Source: an uncultured Lachnospiraceae bacterium (lineage in GTDB: Bacteria; Bacillota; Clostridia; Lachnospirales; Lachnospiraceae). Taken from it: a DNA stretch of 41,037 nucleotides. The stretch covers positions 1 through 41,037 of the forward strand of contig CACZBD010000023.1 of NCBI GenBank assembly GCA_902779305.1. The letters run 5' to 3'. The notes below the pieces were generated by a model. That model searched no databases. It saw only the letters and a list, made by a program, of their open reading frames with translations, and was not told the origin of the DNA. Each line of letters begins with the position of its first letter. Within the stretch, counting starts at the first letter, position 1. The translations under genes were made by a program, and so were the position numbers. Positions 6,338 to 15,006 of this stretch are shown one piece after another.

Positions 6338-7377
6338 TCCGCAATCTTAAGGAGAAACTTGTTGCTTACAACCTTCATAGAAAGCGACGCGCCAATTCTC
6401 TCGCAAAATACCGGCTCTGTGGGTCGGATTACAATTCCTTCTTTCTTCCCACCCTTCGGGTACTCGCCATCCGCTCTCTGAAGCAATGCTTCAACAGTTG
6501 GGTATTTTGATGGCAGATCCATTTCGACCTCTTCCACCGGAACCATTTGCAAGCTTAAATTCTCACATATTTCCTGCATTTTTCTCAACCCAACCCGCTT
6601 CCCATCGAGACGGATCGTGAACACGTACCACTCAGGTCTGATCAGTTTCAGTCTGTTCTGTTGGATTCCGGGTGCACACAATTCCCCCTGTATGGTAAGC
6701 AAGTGAAGTTCATTCTTCTCATAATATTTCCGAACCTTTTTTTCAATATCTTCACGCTTGACCAGCTCATAAAATGCGCTCTTCCCGTCATCTTTGTACT
6801 CATAGTTATGACCGGTCACATGGAAACCATCTTCATCCAGAGACACTGAATGAGAAGAGCCATCCATTTTGGTAGTAATATAGTATTCCAGTCCTGCGAA
6901 ATCTCCGATTAGATCCGGCTCCGCCTGCACACGGGTTTCATCTGTATGCGGCACATCGGGCGGAAGAGTTCCTATCACTGTTCCACCGGTAGTTGCCTTC
7001 TCTTCAATCTCCCACTTCCTCACTCCAAGAATCTCCGTAACATCCGTCCCAAGTTCCACATTTGTCGGCAACTCTGGGAACTGACTGATTGGCAACAATA
7101 ACCCTTGGGAAACCTGTCCGCGAAACCTCATTGTCCTCAGGCGAAACCCCTCGCCCATGATATCGGTCTTCCGATAGCTGGATCGTCTCATAAATTCAAA
7201 CACAGGGCGGATCGGCAGAAAGCTGTCAATCTCAAAATAAACAGCGAGATCCATCGGCCGGAACTGCCCCCTATTTACAACGCTCTGCCACCCCAGCACA
7301 TTTGCCAGTTCTATCCTGTCTGCACCTTCTATCGGTTCTATTTTCCATATTCTCTGTATACTTGCCAATTTTCTCAT
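6334..7377 (-). CDS. RNA ligase, DRB0094 (Rnl5-like) family
   Basis: A protein of 347 aa, matching the size of the DRB0094 family, with an N-terminal OB-like module (residues about 1-110, including YFEIDSFLP and RFRGQVSQGLLLP) and a C-terminal nucleotidyltransferase domain. Motif I is TKMDGSS with K170 as the expected AMP-accepting lysine. IQGELCAPGIQQNRL (229-243) is motif III/IIIa, EGIVIRP (313-319) motif IV, and SMKVVSNKFLLK (333-344) motif V. All catalytic motifs are present, so it should be active. The Deinococcus member seals 3'-OH/5'-PO4 RNA breaks. ATGA overlap with the Phd-like gene upstream and GTGA overlap with the kinase-like gene downstream show tight coupling. Confidence 0.9.
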   Translation of the reverse strand: MRKLASIQRIWKIEPIEGADRIELANVLGWQSVVNRGQFRPMDLAVYFEIDSFLPIRPVFEFMRRSSYRKTDIMGEGFRLRTMRFRGQVSQGLLLPISQFPELPTNVELGTDVTEILGVRKWEIEEKATTGGTVIGTLPPDVPHTDETRVQAEPDLIGDFAGLEYYITTKMDGSSHSVSLDEDGFHVTGHNYEYKDDGKSAFYELVKREDIEKKVRKYYEKNELHLLTIQGELCAPGIQQNRLKLIRPEWYVFTIRLDGKRVGLRKMQEICENLSLQMVPVEEVEMDLPSKYPTVEALLQRADGEYPKGGKKEGIVIRPTEPVFCERIGASLSMKVVSNKFLLKIAE

Positions 7378-7616
7378 TTTTCTTTCCCCATTCCGTTTTC
7401 TATAATTATTTTCTTGAGATCTGCCACGAAATCATCCATCTCGATTGTCCTTTCCTTTGACAAATCTACTTCTCCGAATAAGCGCTCATATAGTTCGAAA
7501 GACAGTATGGCCATACATCTTTCGCCACACCCTACCTTGACAGGATTCCCAAATTCTCTGAAAAAATCTTCTGATTCAATATTGTCAGCCAACTCTTCAA
7601 TTGAAATCTCAACCAT
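7374..7616 (-). CDS. Phd/YefM-like antitoxin-type protein
   Basis: The product is 80 aa when started at ATG 7616. A longer version from 7682 would run through the hairpin and operator-like sequence and is rejected. EISIEELADN at the start and VKVGCGERCMAILSFELYER follow the Phd/YefM pattern (beta-helix-beta with the GxPxxV...xAVLxSxExYExL layout). The C-terminal helix would normally wrap the toxin. No RelE/Doc toxin is encoded next to it; instead an RNA ligase overlaps it by 4 nt. Function in this setting is unknown; DNA binding and a protein-partner role are both possible. Confidence 0.6.
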   Translation of the reverse strand: MVEISIEELADNIESEDFFREFGNPVKVGCGERCMAILSFELYERLFGEVDLSKERTIEMDDFVADLKKIIIENGMGKEK

Positions 7617-7628
7617 GATTGTCTCTTT

Positions 7629-7646
7629 CGGAATACTTCGTTTTGT
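7629..7646 (-). promoter_or_regulatory. Candidate operator shared with the XRE promoter
   Basis: CGGAATACTTCG (7629-7640) followed by TTTTGTC is a near match in layout to CGAATTATTCCG (8054-8065) followed by TTTGTC at the XRE promoter. Both cores are partly palindromic. It lies 13 bp upstream of the Phd-like start codon. A TTGACA (7662-7657 on the minus strand) is present but has no good -10 at proper spacing. Confidence 0.45.
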
Positions 7647-7668
7647 CGAATTGTGGTTGTCAAAATAT

Positions 7669-7690
7669 GGCGTGCAATGCACGCCTTTTT
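7669..7690. terminator. GC-rich hairpin between the XRE and Phd-like genes
   Basis: GGCGTGCA (7669-7676) and TGCACGCC (7678-7685) form a perfect stem. A TTTTT run follows on the plus strand and ATATTTTG on the minus strand. It can end part of the XRE transcript; imperfect termination would let the XRE promoter also feed the downstream RNA ligase genes. Confidence 0.55.
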
Positions 7691-7692
7691 CG

Positions 7693-8034
7693 TTACTGTT
7701 TTTCCTGTAATGCTTCTATATACCCCAGCAATCTGTTCTTTTTGTCACGATCCAGCTTGCTGTATTCTATCAAAAGTTCATACTCTTCATCCTTCTTATA
7801 GACCGTAACATAATCATTATTCAGTGTTTCATTACTTTCTGTTCCGGATATCAAATAATACGGATCAACTCTTAAAACATCACAGATCACTTTCAGTTTG
7901 TCGATGGACGGATTCTGTTTTTTCCCTTTCCAGCTGCTCATAGTACTCTGCGGTATTCCGGTTCTTTCTGAGAACTCTTTCTGTGTCATTCCCTGTTCTC
8001 GAACCAAACCGATAACTCTCTCTCCAACCGTCAT
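7693..8034 (-). CDS. XRE family transcriptional regulator
   Basis: A protein of 113 aa with AAGGA nine bases before the ATG. An N-terminal phage-repressor-type helix-turn-helix is clear: MTQKEFSERTGIPQSTMSSWKGKKQNPSIDKL, then LKVICDVLRVDPYYLISG. The C-terminal part (YELLIEYSKLDRDKKNRLLGYIEAL) is the short dimerisation tail common in Firmicutes Cro/CI-like regulators. It heads the RNA ligase gene block, 76 bp upstream of the Phd-like gene, and probably represses its own promoter through 8054-8070. A similar site in the leader of the Phd/ligase/kinase genes suggests that it controls them too. Confidence 0.85.
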   Translation of the reverse strand: MTVGERVIGLVREQGMTQKEFSERTGIPQSTMSSWKGKKQNPSIDKLKVICDVLRVDPYYLISGTESNETLNNDYVTVYKKDEEYELLIEYSKLDRDKKNRLLGYIEALQEKQ

Positions 8035-8053
8035 TTATCTATATCCTTCTTAT

Positions 8054-8102
8054 CGAATTATTCCGTTTGTCAAATACTATCATATCTCTGTAAAACTGTC
8101 AA
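8054..8102 (-). promoter_or_regulatory. Promoter and operator of the XRE gene
   Basis: On the minus strand TTGACA (8102-8097), 17 bp, TAGTAT (8079-8074), a near-consensus promoter. TTTGACAAACGGAATAATTC lies immediately downstream of the -10 and includes the palindromic core CGGAATAATTCG (8065-8054). Confidence 0.75.
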
Positions 8103-8136
8103 CAAAATGGTTGATTCTTATGAATGGCCTTTTGAA

Positions 8137-8172
8137 CGGTTAGTGAGTGGTTAGTGGGAAATGAGAGGACGC
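8137..8172. repeat. Dispersed repeat R2, second copy
   Basis: CGGTTAGTGAGTGGTTAGTG (8137-8156) is identical to 1841-1860 and is followed by a similar GAAATGAGAGGACG flank. It is non-coding. Confidence 0.7.
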
Positions 8173-8216
8173 GGAATCCCCTTTCTTACTGCATTTCCCG
8201 ACATTTAGTTTCCTTC

Positions 8217-8384
8217 GATTCCGCTACGAGCTGCGCGAAACACAAGCCACATAGCAGAAAAGAGAAGAGGCAACGGTCATGCTTGCATGAAACCGGGGTC
8301 TCTTCTCTTTTTCTGTAAGCGGCGACGCCGCGACATCCGCGAGTCCGCAGGACGAACGGATGCTATGTGGCAAATGCATGTTGC
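8217..8384. repeat. R1-hairpin element copy 2 with multibranched fold, includes R3 copy 1
   Basis: It opens with the R1 box (8221-8240). CCACATAGC (8247-8255) can pair with GCTATGTGG (8362-8370), enclosing three hairpins. The first is the AGAGAAGAG/CTCTTCTCT stem capped by TCATGC-TT-GCATGA (8256-8315). The second is GCGGC-GAC-GCCGC (8319-8331). The third is CATCCG-CGA-GTCC-GCA-GGAC-GAA-CGGATG (8334-8362). Bases 8298-8384 are repeated at 40323-40409. The surrounding region 8103-8416 holds no gene; apart from these repeats nothing else is seen. Confidence 0.65.
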
Positions 8385-8416
8385 TTATCCCATTGATGGT
8401 CTTGACGAAAAACGCA

Positions 8417-8445
8417 AAAGAGAGAACCCTTCAGGTTCTCTCTTT
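8417..8445 (-). terminator. Terminator of the giant-protein operon
   Basis: AAAGAGAGAACC (8417-8428) and GGTTCTCTCTTT (8434-8445) form a perfect 12-bp stem with a 5-nt loop. The minus strand continues TTGCGTTTTTC. It lies 37-65 bp after the stop codon of the 2163-aa gene. Confidence 0.85.
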
Positions 8446-8481
8446 CATCCGTGTAAATACAGACTTTAAAAGGAAACGGAT

Positions 8482-11400
8482 TCATTGCTGCGGCACGGCC
8501 CATGTGAGCGTAACCATCTCGCATTTTGTTTCCGCCGATACGCCGTCTTCGCCGATGACCCTGTATTCTACCCAGCCCGAAACCGAGGCCTTGCCGCTCT
8601 TGCGTTCTGCCTCCGAATAAGTATGGCCGCCAAGAGCCTCGGCAGTGGGCTCGAGAATGATCGACTTTTTGTCTGCTCCGATACCTTTTACTTTAAAGCA
8701 CTTCGTAAAATCACTGACCGTACCTTTGTCGTTGTTGTTATAGACAACGACGGAACCTTCGGTGATCTTCCACAGCCTGTCGGTCGAAAGCTTCAGTTCG
8801 ATCTCGCCCGGCTCAGCGCTGTCGTTAAGCGCAAATTTGGTCGTTGCAAGTTTGGCATTCAGTTTCTTGGGCGCTACGGCTTTGAGACTGATGGTCGTAG
8901 GCTTCGTGACAGGGATGTACCGCTCATTGGGGAAGTTCCCCTCGATCTTAACCAGAGTTACATCGAATTTGTATGTGCCTGCAGGTATCTCGACCCTATC
9001 CGGCCAATCATAAATCTTTCCGTAGGAAGTTGCGCATGTCGAAACTGTCTTGATCCCGTTCCCGTCATTCAGGTTAAGTATGTTTTGATTTGTACTGATC
9101 TCCCTCTTGAGGAAATAGTATGCATTCGTGTCAACTTCCTTTTTGTATTTATAGTATGCATCATTAGTCGAGAACGCCAGATAATACTGTCCGCCTCCCA
9201 GCTCTAATTGTTCCGGAAGATCAAAAGTAAGCGTATTGTAGAACCACGCATCGGTATCCGTTATGAACTCGGTTTTACAGTCTTTGCTAAGTTTCAGTTC
9301 TTCCAAGTCGTTAACGGCTTCCGCACCGGTATTATTAACTTTTATCGTTTCTTCGCAAAGATCATCGCCTTTCTTATACGAGAACGTCATCTCTACCGTA
9401 TCGGCCGAAGGTTTTACGGCATACCTGATATAGGAGTCACCCTTTGCATTGTACGCTGCAGATGAGAAGATCCTGCCTCCGCTTTCAACGGTGAGTTTTG
9501 CATTTTTGATATTGCAGTCAAACGGCCCGTCCACCCTGTTCACAATTACTTCAATTGTCTCCGGGCAGCCGACAGCATTCAGATTGTTAAGATCGCCATA
9601 ATCAAAATCAGCAGAATATAGCAAGTTGCTGTTATCGCTATGGACCGATGCTACCTTATATTCCTCACAGTCTGATGTGGCTGTATATACAAGGTCTTGG
9701 GCCGCATTGGAGCCTTCCTTAAACCTGGCCGTGATCTTGTATGTGCCCGGTCCGCTGACGCTTACGATCTCACCGGTTGCCGGATCCACCGTAATGCCTT
9801 TAGGCACGGAATATGTGAGATCCTCACAGTTGATCGGATTGTTCAGGGAATCGTAGAACTTCATGTATTTCCTGGGATGTACGGTAATACCCGATTCTTG
9901 CTCTATCTTCGGAGCCTCTGTGGTGCTGAACTGCTTTCCGAGGTTGTTGAGCGTAAGCTTGATCGTGTTCTTACCGCCATCCTGTGTTGTCGCAGTGATG
10001 GTGTATTTACCGGGTTTGGTGACGTGTATATCTCCCGCATTCCCGCTTTCCCACGGTTCTATCGTGAGTCCTTTTGCAGGGCTGACCTTGATCGCCAGAT
10101 TCGTTATCACAACGGGTATCGGAAAATCAGGATCAGCCGGGTTATCCTCCCAGAACCGTATGGTAGCACCGTCCAGTTTGAATCCGTCGATGCCAACGCT
10201 TCCGGAGAGTTCATCTGCGGAGAACTTTTTACCATTTAGCGAAACATCTACCCTCGAAAGCGTCAAAGGCTTATTTGAAATAATTACTCTTACCGTATTT
10301 GTACTTACCGTGGCGTTTCCGGGATAATCATTGGCGATCGCCTGCACATATACATCATTAACTGCAGAGTCGGCACTGAGAACGTAGTCTTTCCCGACAG
10401 TGAGCGTCCCGTTCTTTTCGTTGATCGTAATGGGACTGTTCGCAGGCAGGGGCTTTTGCCAGTGATCGGTAACAACCCAGCGCACACTCGAAGAGGCCGG
10501 TTTGGTCAGCGTTCCGCTTCCGTCATAGAATGTTTGAGCCGTAAACTTGAATGTTGCTGCTTTTCCGTCCTGTTTAAAGAGCCTCAGATCCGGCATATGG
10601 TCATTTATGACTATTCTGTTGATCGGCGCCTTGACCGTAAGATCGAGTGTCGCCGGCGTATATCTGGTTGCATTCGGAAGATAAGGTGTCACATACAGTT
10701 TTGCCTTTCCTGTGGGAATGTCTGCCAGATTCGTAACATATATCGATAATCCGTCCGTTCCGAGAACGAGTCCGCCGGGATTCGTCTCTGTTTTTGCTCC
10801 GAAGGTTGCAACCGTATTACCGTCTGCATCGGCAATGTATGTTTTGTCCGGATCCGTGTTTATAAACGTATAGCTTGTGTTCTTCGAAAACCCTGCAACC
10901 GCAACAAGCACATCGGGCTGACCTTTGGTGAACGCAGTGTTCTTTTTGGCAAGGGTCAGTTTTGACTCATAGATATTGAGCGCTTTCGTTTTCTGTGTAA
11001 TCGTCTTTGTCTTTCCGGTTTCATAAAATCCCGACAGACCTTCGGTTGCCGTTACATTCTTAGCCTGCACAAGCCTTACCGAAATGTCGTAGCTCTTCGG
11101 TCCATCCCCTTCGGCGTTGTTTTCTGTCAGCGCGATCTTATGTCCGCTCGCAAGCGCTGAGCCCACCGGAATATAACTCCTGCCGGCCTCCTGCAGCATG
11201 GCGCTTTCTTCATCAAAGGCCTCGCCCGCTGATAATGTTGCCTGAACCACATAATACAGGTTCTCGTATCCGTTTACACTCTTCGGTGCCGACAGGTCCA
11301 CAATAAAATGCCTGTCAGATGTGTTTTTGACTGAGATGCCGGGCTGTGCAAAATCAGTGGTGACCGGTTTAACAGAAACGCCCGCGCCCTCTATCACTCT

Positions 11401-14400
11401 TGCATCGGTAAAATCATTCGCCGGATCTCCTTCCTTAAACACGATCTTGATCGTTTTTTCCGTATCCGGAAGCGCTGTGCTCTGCCAGTTTCCTTCCGAG
11501 AATGATTCCCTGTATGTTTTCACGATCAGCTTCTTTTTGGCACAATCAATCGCTACGGTTGCGTTTTTGTCAGCGGAATCTTCCGCCACGACCGCACAAA
11601 GCCTTGAGATATCGGCTGCAGCGTCTACAGCGATATCATAAGAGCACTCGCATCCGACGGCCTGTGTTATGATCCCGTTCGAATATCCTTTGCCCTTTAC
11701 GGTCACGCTTGAGATAGCCTGCCTGAACGATATAGAGACTGTGCTCTTGTATTTTTTACCATCATTCGGATCCGTGCCGTTTATCGTAACCTTGAATACC
11801 GTCTTCTTGGTCTTATCTTTGATCTTTGCCGGATCGATCTTTACGATACTGTCGTTTCCAACCGTTACAAATCCATCGTTAAACGCATTCTTCGGCGTAA
11901 CCGACACACCGCCGGCGGCCACATCAAGATCCTTTACCCCGACAGCAAGGCCGATCTTAGGGCTCACATCGGCTGCAACATCCGCTATGGTTTCATTGAC
12001 GGCATACTGCTCCCACTGCTCTCCTGCATCATCAAATGCCACAAGCATGTTGAGGATGCCTTCGGTTCCGATGGTAACCGTCGTTAATGCATTTCCGTTT
12101 TCATCCAGAGAATCGTAAACAACCGTTGTGGTTGTCACGACTCCCTTTGGCGCAGACACACTCTTTCTGTTGACTTCAGCCTTGCCCGAGAATTTAAATC
12201 CGAATGCAGGTTCCGCGGTAACCACAACAGGCGTGAAGGGATCGATTTCTACCGATGCGTTTTTCGGGAATACAAGCAGGTTGCCCTTCTTTTCGCCTTC
12301 AAACTTCATGCCGTTCTGCTTAACCATGACGGAATCCGCATCGATCCATGACGTGTCACTGTCGCATACGACCGCTATTTTCCTCTTTGTCTGCTCTGCC
12401 GTAACCTTAAGCTTTCTTCCCGCAAATGCCGCGGCGGGTCCGGTCAGCGTATATACAAGTCCGTTCTTTGCCTTGTTGAGCGTCGGCACCGAAAGCGTAA
12501 AGTCAACACCCGTAACAGCCGTATCTGACCATGTGTTTTCACCCGTGCTGTTGTAGAGCTTGAAAGAATCTTCTGAAAGCGTGTAAAGACCTTCCGTCTC
12601 AACCGTACATTCCAGGTTCAGGACACCCGCCGGAACTGTCCAGGTATTATCTTTCCCCGTTGTATCCTGATCCACCCTTGTGATCTTACAGTTCTCTGTT
12701 TCCGTTGTCAGCGTTCCGGGAGCCGTAAGTTCCCTCAGTGTCACGGTTGCCGACAGAACAACATCCTTGTTAAGCAATGAATAGGGAAGCTTAAATACCG
12801 TTCCGTATTTATTTTCCGGCTTTTCATTTTCTGCACTAAGGCTGTCACTTCCGGCCATCAATCCCGTAACTCTGTATGTACCATTGTCCTCTGCAAAAAT
12901 ATAAAGATCCTGTCCGTCATTACAGAACGGAACTGTTTCGGTTTTGATCGTGATGGTCTGTGAAGTCTGATCTTCCTTGTTGTACCAGAACATCAGTACC
13001 GGCTGGTCTTCCGCCACTGAGATGCTGATTGTTTTCTTCGTGGCTTTGACTTTCACGGACAGGTAGGAGCCGGCATTCTGTGCCGCTATAACAACCTCAG
13101 CGGGGATCTCGAACACGGCATCCGTTGCGGTATATGTGCTTGTAACATTGGAATTACCGTTTCGGTAGGAAACTGTAGCAGTATAGTCATATCCGCCAAT
13201 ATCAAAATAATCCGGCATGTCGACGGAGCTGTCCGCTGTCTTTTCCACCTTCACTTTGATGGCCTGACTGTCCGTGATATCAAAACGGTGGTCATCGGAA
13301 CCGGCCTGTATCGTTCCCGATGTGAATACCGGCGCAAAAAATGTCTTATCATCGGAGGAGGAATCCATAGAAAGGCTTGCTTCAACGGTAGTCCGCACCT
13401 TCACCGTCAGATCCTGCGCATTTGATACGCTAAACACACCAAGGGCGGCATCCGAATCAAGCCGGTTGTTATTCGAGGAATCATAAACGCCCAGTACTTT
13501 GTAGCCGTTTACTCCGGACAGGGTGAAGGTAGTGCTCGCCTCGTTCAGTTCATACGGATTATCCGTCGAAGAAAGAATCGTCTCACCAACACTGACCCGA
13601 TACATATATCCGAATCCGCTTTCAAAAGTCAAAACTTTTTTGTTGGTGACTTTGATCACGATCTTCATGTCGGTACTGCCCACCTTGAAATTATACAGGC
13701 CGCCGTTATTAAAGATCGTCTGGGATAGGGTCTCCCCATCCTCAACCCATTCTGCCCGCACAGACAGTATTTTGTATCCGCTTTGGGCAGAGATTGAAGC
13801 ATAGTGTGCGCTGTTTGCCCCGAAGGAACCCTTTTTCCCACCGCCCGTCGCATCCGTCAGTGTGATGGTTTCCCCAACGAGGTAGTAATCGTAAAACGAT
13901 ATCCCGCTTATGGCTTCATTCCAGGAGACGCCTTCTGTCATAAAGGTCACATCCCGCATCTGCTGTCTGATCCCGGCATCATTTATCATGATCCTTATAT
14001 CACCGGTGATCCGGTTCCCTCTGCTGATGGTAACTATGCGGGTCGCCTTGTCGAAATCAACGGTCACATTTTTGGTAACACCGTTTACCGTGGCGCTGAC
14101 AACGATATCATCGGTAAAATCATAACCCGAATAGGGTACGAGGATCAGCTTGACGGGCTTGGTCTGATCCAGCACAAAAGTGCCATAGTTATCATGATCC
14201 TCCTCCCAATCGATATATCTTGCATTTCCCTCCTCTTCCGGGAGAAAATCAAATGTATAATTGACATCATTATTCTCGCAATAAATCCGGCATGCCCTGG
14301 GTTCCGGCTGGCCTTCTTTGGTCGTGACGATGATCTCAACATCTCCGTAACCTGTAAAACGCTCGGATTCGTTCACGTTATAGTCCGGGTAAAATTCCCA

Positions 14401-14973
14401 TACATCGTCATCTTCATACGGATCAAGCTTACACGCCAGTATGCCTGCCGAACTGACTGCGCAAACGCTGTCAATCACATATCCGTCTTCCGGCTGAATG
14501 GACAGGTCAAAATAAGCATCAATTTTATCTTCCCAGTATTTCAGACGCCAGTCCGGCGCTTCTGCGGTGCCTACATTCACAAGATACCCATCCCGGGACG
14601 ACCTTTCCGGAAATACGTCAAAAGAGTCCGCCACGCAGCCATCAGCTGCCCGCCATGTTACCTTATACTCGGACGCCGGATGCTCATCTGTCTGCAGCCT
14701 GTCTGCTTCCTCATCTGCAGATGCCTCTTCAACTGCCTCTTCTGCTGATTCTTCAACCGTCTCTTCGATCACATCTTCGGCCTGCTCTTCGACCACCTCA
14801 CCGGCTTTCTCCCGAGCCGCTTCTTCGTCCTGTTCTTCAGGAAGCGTGATCTCCTGCGCCTGCTCATCCGTATCCTCGCCTGCAAACGCATACGTAGGCG
14901 TGAGCGTAAGTATCATTGCGGCTGCAAGAATACCTGTCAGAAAACGTTTAAAGCCTGCATTTAATCTGTTCAT
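8482..14973 (-). CDS. Giant secreted surface protein 1 (2163 aa), Ig-like repeats
   Basis: The start ATG 14973 has GGGAGG eight bases upstream. Residues 1-31 are a Sec signal peptide (FKRFLTGILAAAMILTL, cleavage after AFA). Residues about 32-95 are a Glu/Ala-rich low-complexity linker. The rest is a string of beta-rich domains of about 80-110 residues without Cys-rich or catalytic motifs. Several look like bacterial Ig-like modules (GTYKITARF, GKYTITATTQDGGKNTIKL), others like large unclassified beta modules. The C-terminus ends TLTWAVPQQ, with no LPxTG, SLH or membrane segment, so the mode of attachment is unknown. It lies 33 bp downstream of giant protein 2 and is cotranscribed. Adhesin or matrix role is inferred. 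Confidence 0.85.
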   Translation of the reverse strand: MNRLNAGFKRFLTGILAAAMILTLTPTYAFAGEDTDEQAQEITLPEEQDEEAAREKAGEVVEEQAEDVIEETVEESAEEAVEEASADEEADRLQTDEHPASEYKVTWRAADGCVADSFDVFPERSSRDGYLVNVGTAEAPDWRLKYWEDKIDAYFDLSIQPEDGYVIDSVCAVSSAGILACKLDPYEDDDVWEFYPDYNVNESERFTGYGDVEIIVTTKEGQPEPRACRIYCENNDVNYTFDFLPEEEGNARYIDWEEDHDNYGTFVLDQTKPVKLILVPYSGYDFTDDIVVSATVNGVTKNVTVDFDKATRIVTISRGNRITGDIRIMINDAGIRQQMRDVTFMTEGVSWNEAISGISFYDYYLVGETITLTDATGGGKKGSFGANSAHYASISAQSGYKILSVRAEWVEDGETLSQTIFNNGGLYNFKVGSTDMKIVIKVTNKKVLTFESGFGYMYRVSVGETILSSTDNPYELNEASTTFTLSGVNGYKVLGVYDSSNNNRLDSDAALGVFSVSNAQDLTVKVRTTVEASLSMDSSSDDKTFFAPVFTSGTIQAGSDDHRFDITDSQAIKVKVEKTADSSVDMPDYFDIGGYDYTATVSYRNGNSNVTSTYTATDAVFEIPAEVVIAAQNAGSYLSVKVKATKKTISISVAEDQPVLMFWYNKEDQTSQTITIKTETVPFCNDGQDLYIFAEDNGTYRVTGLMAGSDSLSAENEKPENKYGTVFKLPYSLLNKDVVLSATVTLRELTAPGTLTTETENCKITRVDQDTTGKDNTWTVPAGVLNLECTVETEGLYTLSEDSFKLYNSTGENTWSDTAVTGVDFTLSVPTLNKAKNGLVYTLTGPAAAFAGRKLKVTAEQTKRKIAVVCDSDTSWIDADSVMVKQNGMKFEGEKKGNLLVFPKNASVEIDPFTPVVVTAEPAFGFKFSGKAEVNRKSVSAPKGVVTTTTVVYDSLDENGNALTTVTIGTEGILNMLVAFDDAGEQWEQYAVNETIADVAADVSPKIGLAVGVKDLDVAAGGVSVTPKNAFNDGFVTVGNDSIVKIDPAKIKDKTKKTVFKVTINGTDPNDGKKYKSTVSISFRQAISSVTVKGKGYSNGIITQAVGCECSYDIAVDAAADISRLCAVVAEDSADKNATVAIDCAKKKLIVKTYRESFSEGNWQSTALPDTEKTIKIVFKEGDPANDFTDARVIEGAGVSVKPVTTDFAQPGISVKNTSDRHFIVDLSAPKSVNGYENLYYVVQATLSAGEAFDEESAMLQEAGRSYIPVGSALASGHKIALTENNAEGDGPKSYDISVRLVQAKNVTATEGLSGFYETGKTKTITQKTKALNIYESKLTLAKKNTAFTKGQPDVLVAVAGFSKNTSYTFINTDPDKTYIADADGNTVATFGAKTETNPGGLVLGTDGLSIYVTNLADIPTGKAKLYVTPYLPNATRYTPATLDLTVKAPINRIVINDHMPDLRLFKQDGKAATFKFTAQTFYDGSGTLTKPASSSVRWVVTDHWQKPLPANSPITINEKNGTLTVGKDYVLSADSAVNDVYVQAIANDYPGNATVSTNTVRVIISNKPLTLSRVDVSLNGKKFSADELSGSVGIDGFKLDGATIRFWEDNPADPDFPIPVVITNLAIKVSPAKGLTIEPWESGNAGDIHVTKPGKYTITATTQDGGKNTIKLTLNNLGKQFSTTEAPKIEQESGITVHPRKYMKFYDSLNNPINCEDLTYSVPKGITVDPATGEIVSVSGPGTYKITARFKEGSNAAQDLVYTATSDCEEYKVASVHSDNSNLLYSADFDYGDLNNLNAVGCPETIEVIVNRVDGPFDCNIKNAKLTVESGGRIFSSAAYNAKGDSYIRYAVKPSADTVEMTFSYKKGDDLCEETIKVNNTGAEAVNDLEELKLSKDCKTEFITDTDAWFYNTLTFDLPEQLELGGGQYYLAFSTNDAYYKYKKEVDTNAYYFLKREISTNQNILNLNDGNGIKTVSTCATSYGKIYDWPDRVEIPAGTYKFDVTLVKIEGNFPNERYIPVTKPTTISLKAVAPKKLNAKLATTKFALNDSAEPGEIELKLSTDRLWKITEGSVVVYNNNDKGTVSDFTKCFKVKGIGADKKSIILEPTAEALGGHTYSEAERKSGKASVSGWVEYRVIGEDGVSAETKCEMVTLTWAVPQQ

Positions 14974-15006
14974 TCCAAATTCCTCCCGTATTATGCTTTA
15001 CCGAGA

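Noticed and set aside
8247..8370. tRNA or tmRNA
   Set aside because: The cloverleaf-like fold lacks T-loop and anticodon features and any CCA-type acceptor end.
1597..8384. Integron-like cassette array (many small genes on one strand separated by hairpin repeats; GTTGGAC at 4894-4900 fits the attC core pattern)
   Set aside because: No integrase is present, the repeats do not have paired attC ends around each gene, and the genes have their own promoters and overlap within operons.
8485..14748. Long plus-strand frames opposite giant protein 1 (up to 314 codons)
   Set aside because: They are antisense shadows of a gene with a clear start, signal peptide and domain repeats. Their translations are rich in Arg/Ile/Cys without known motifs and lack ribosome binding sites.
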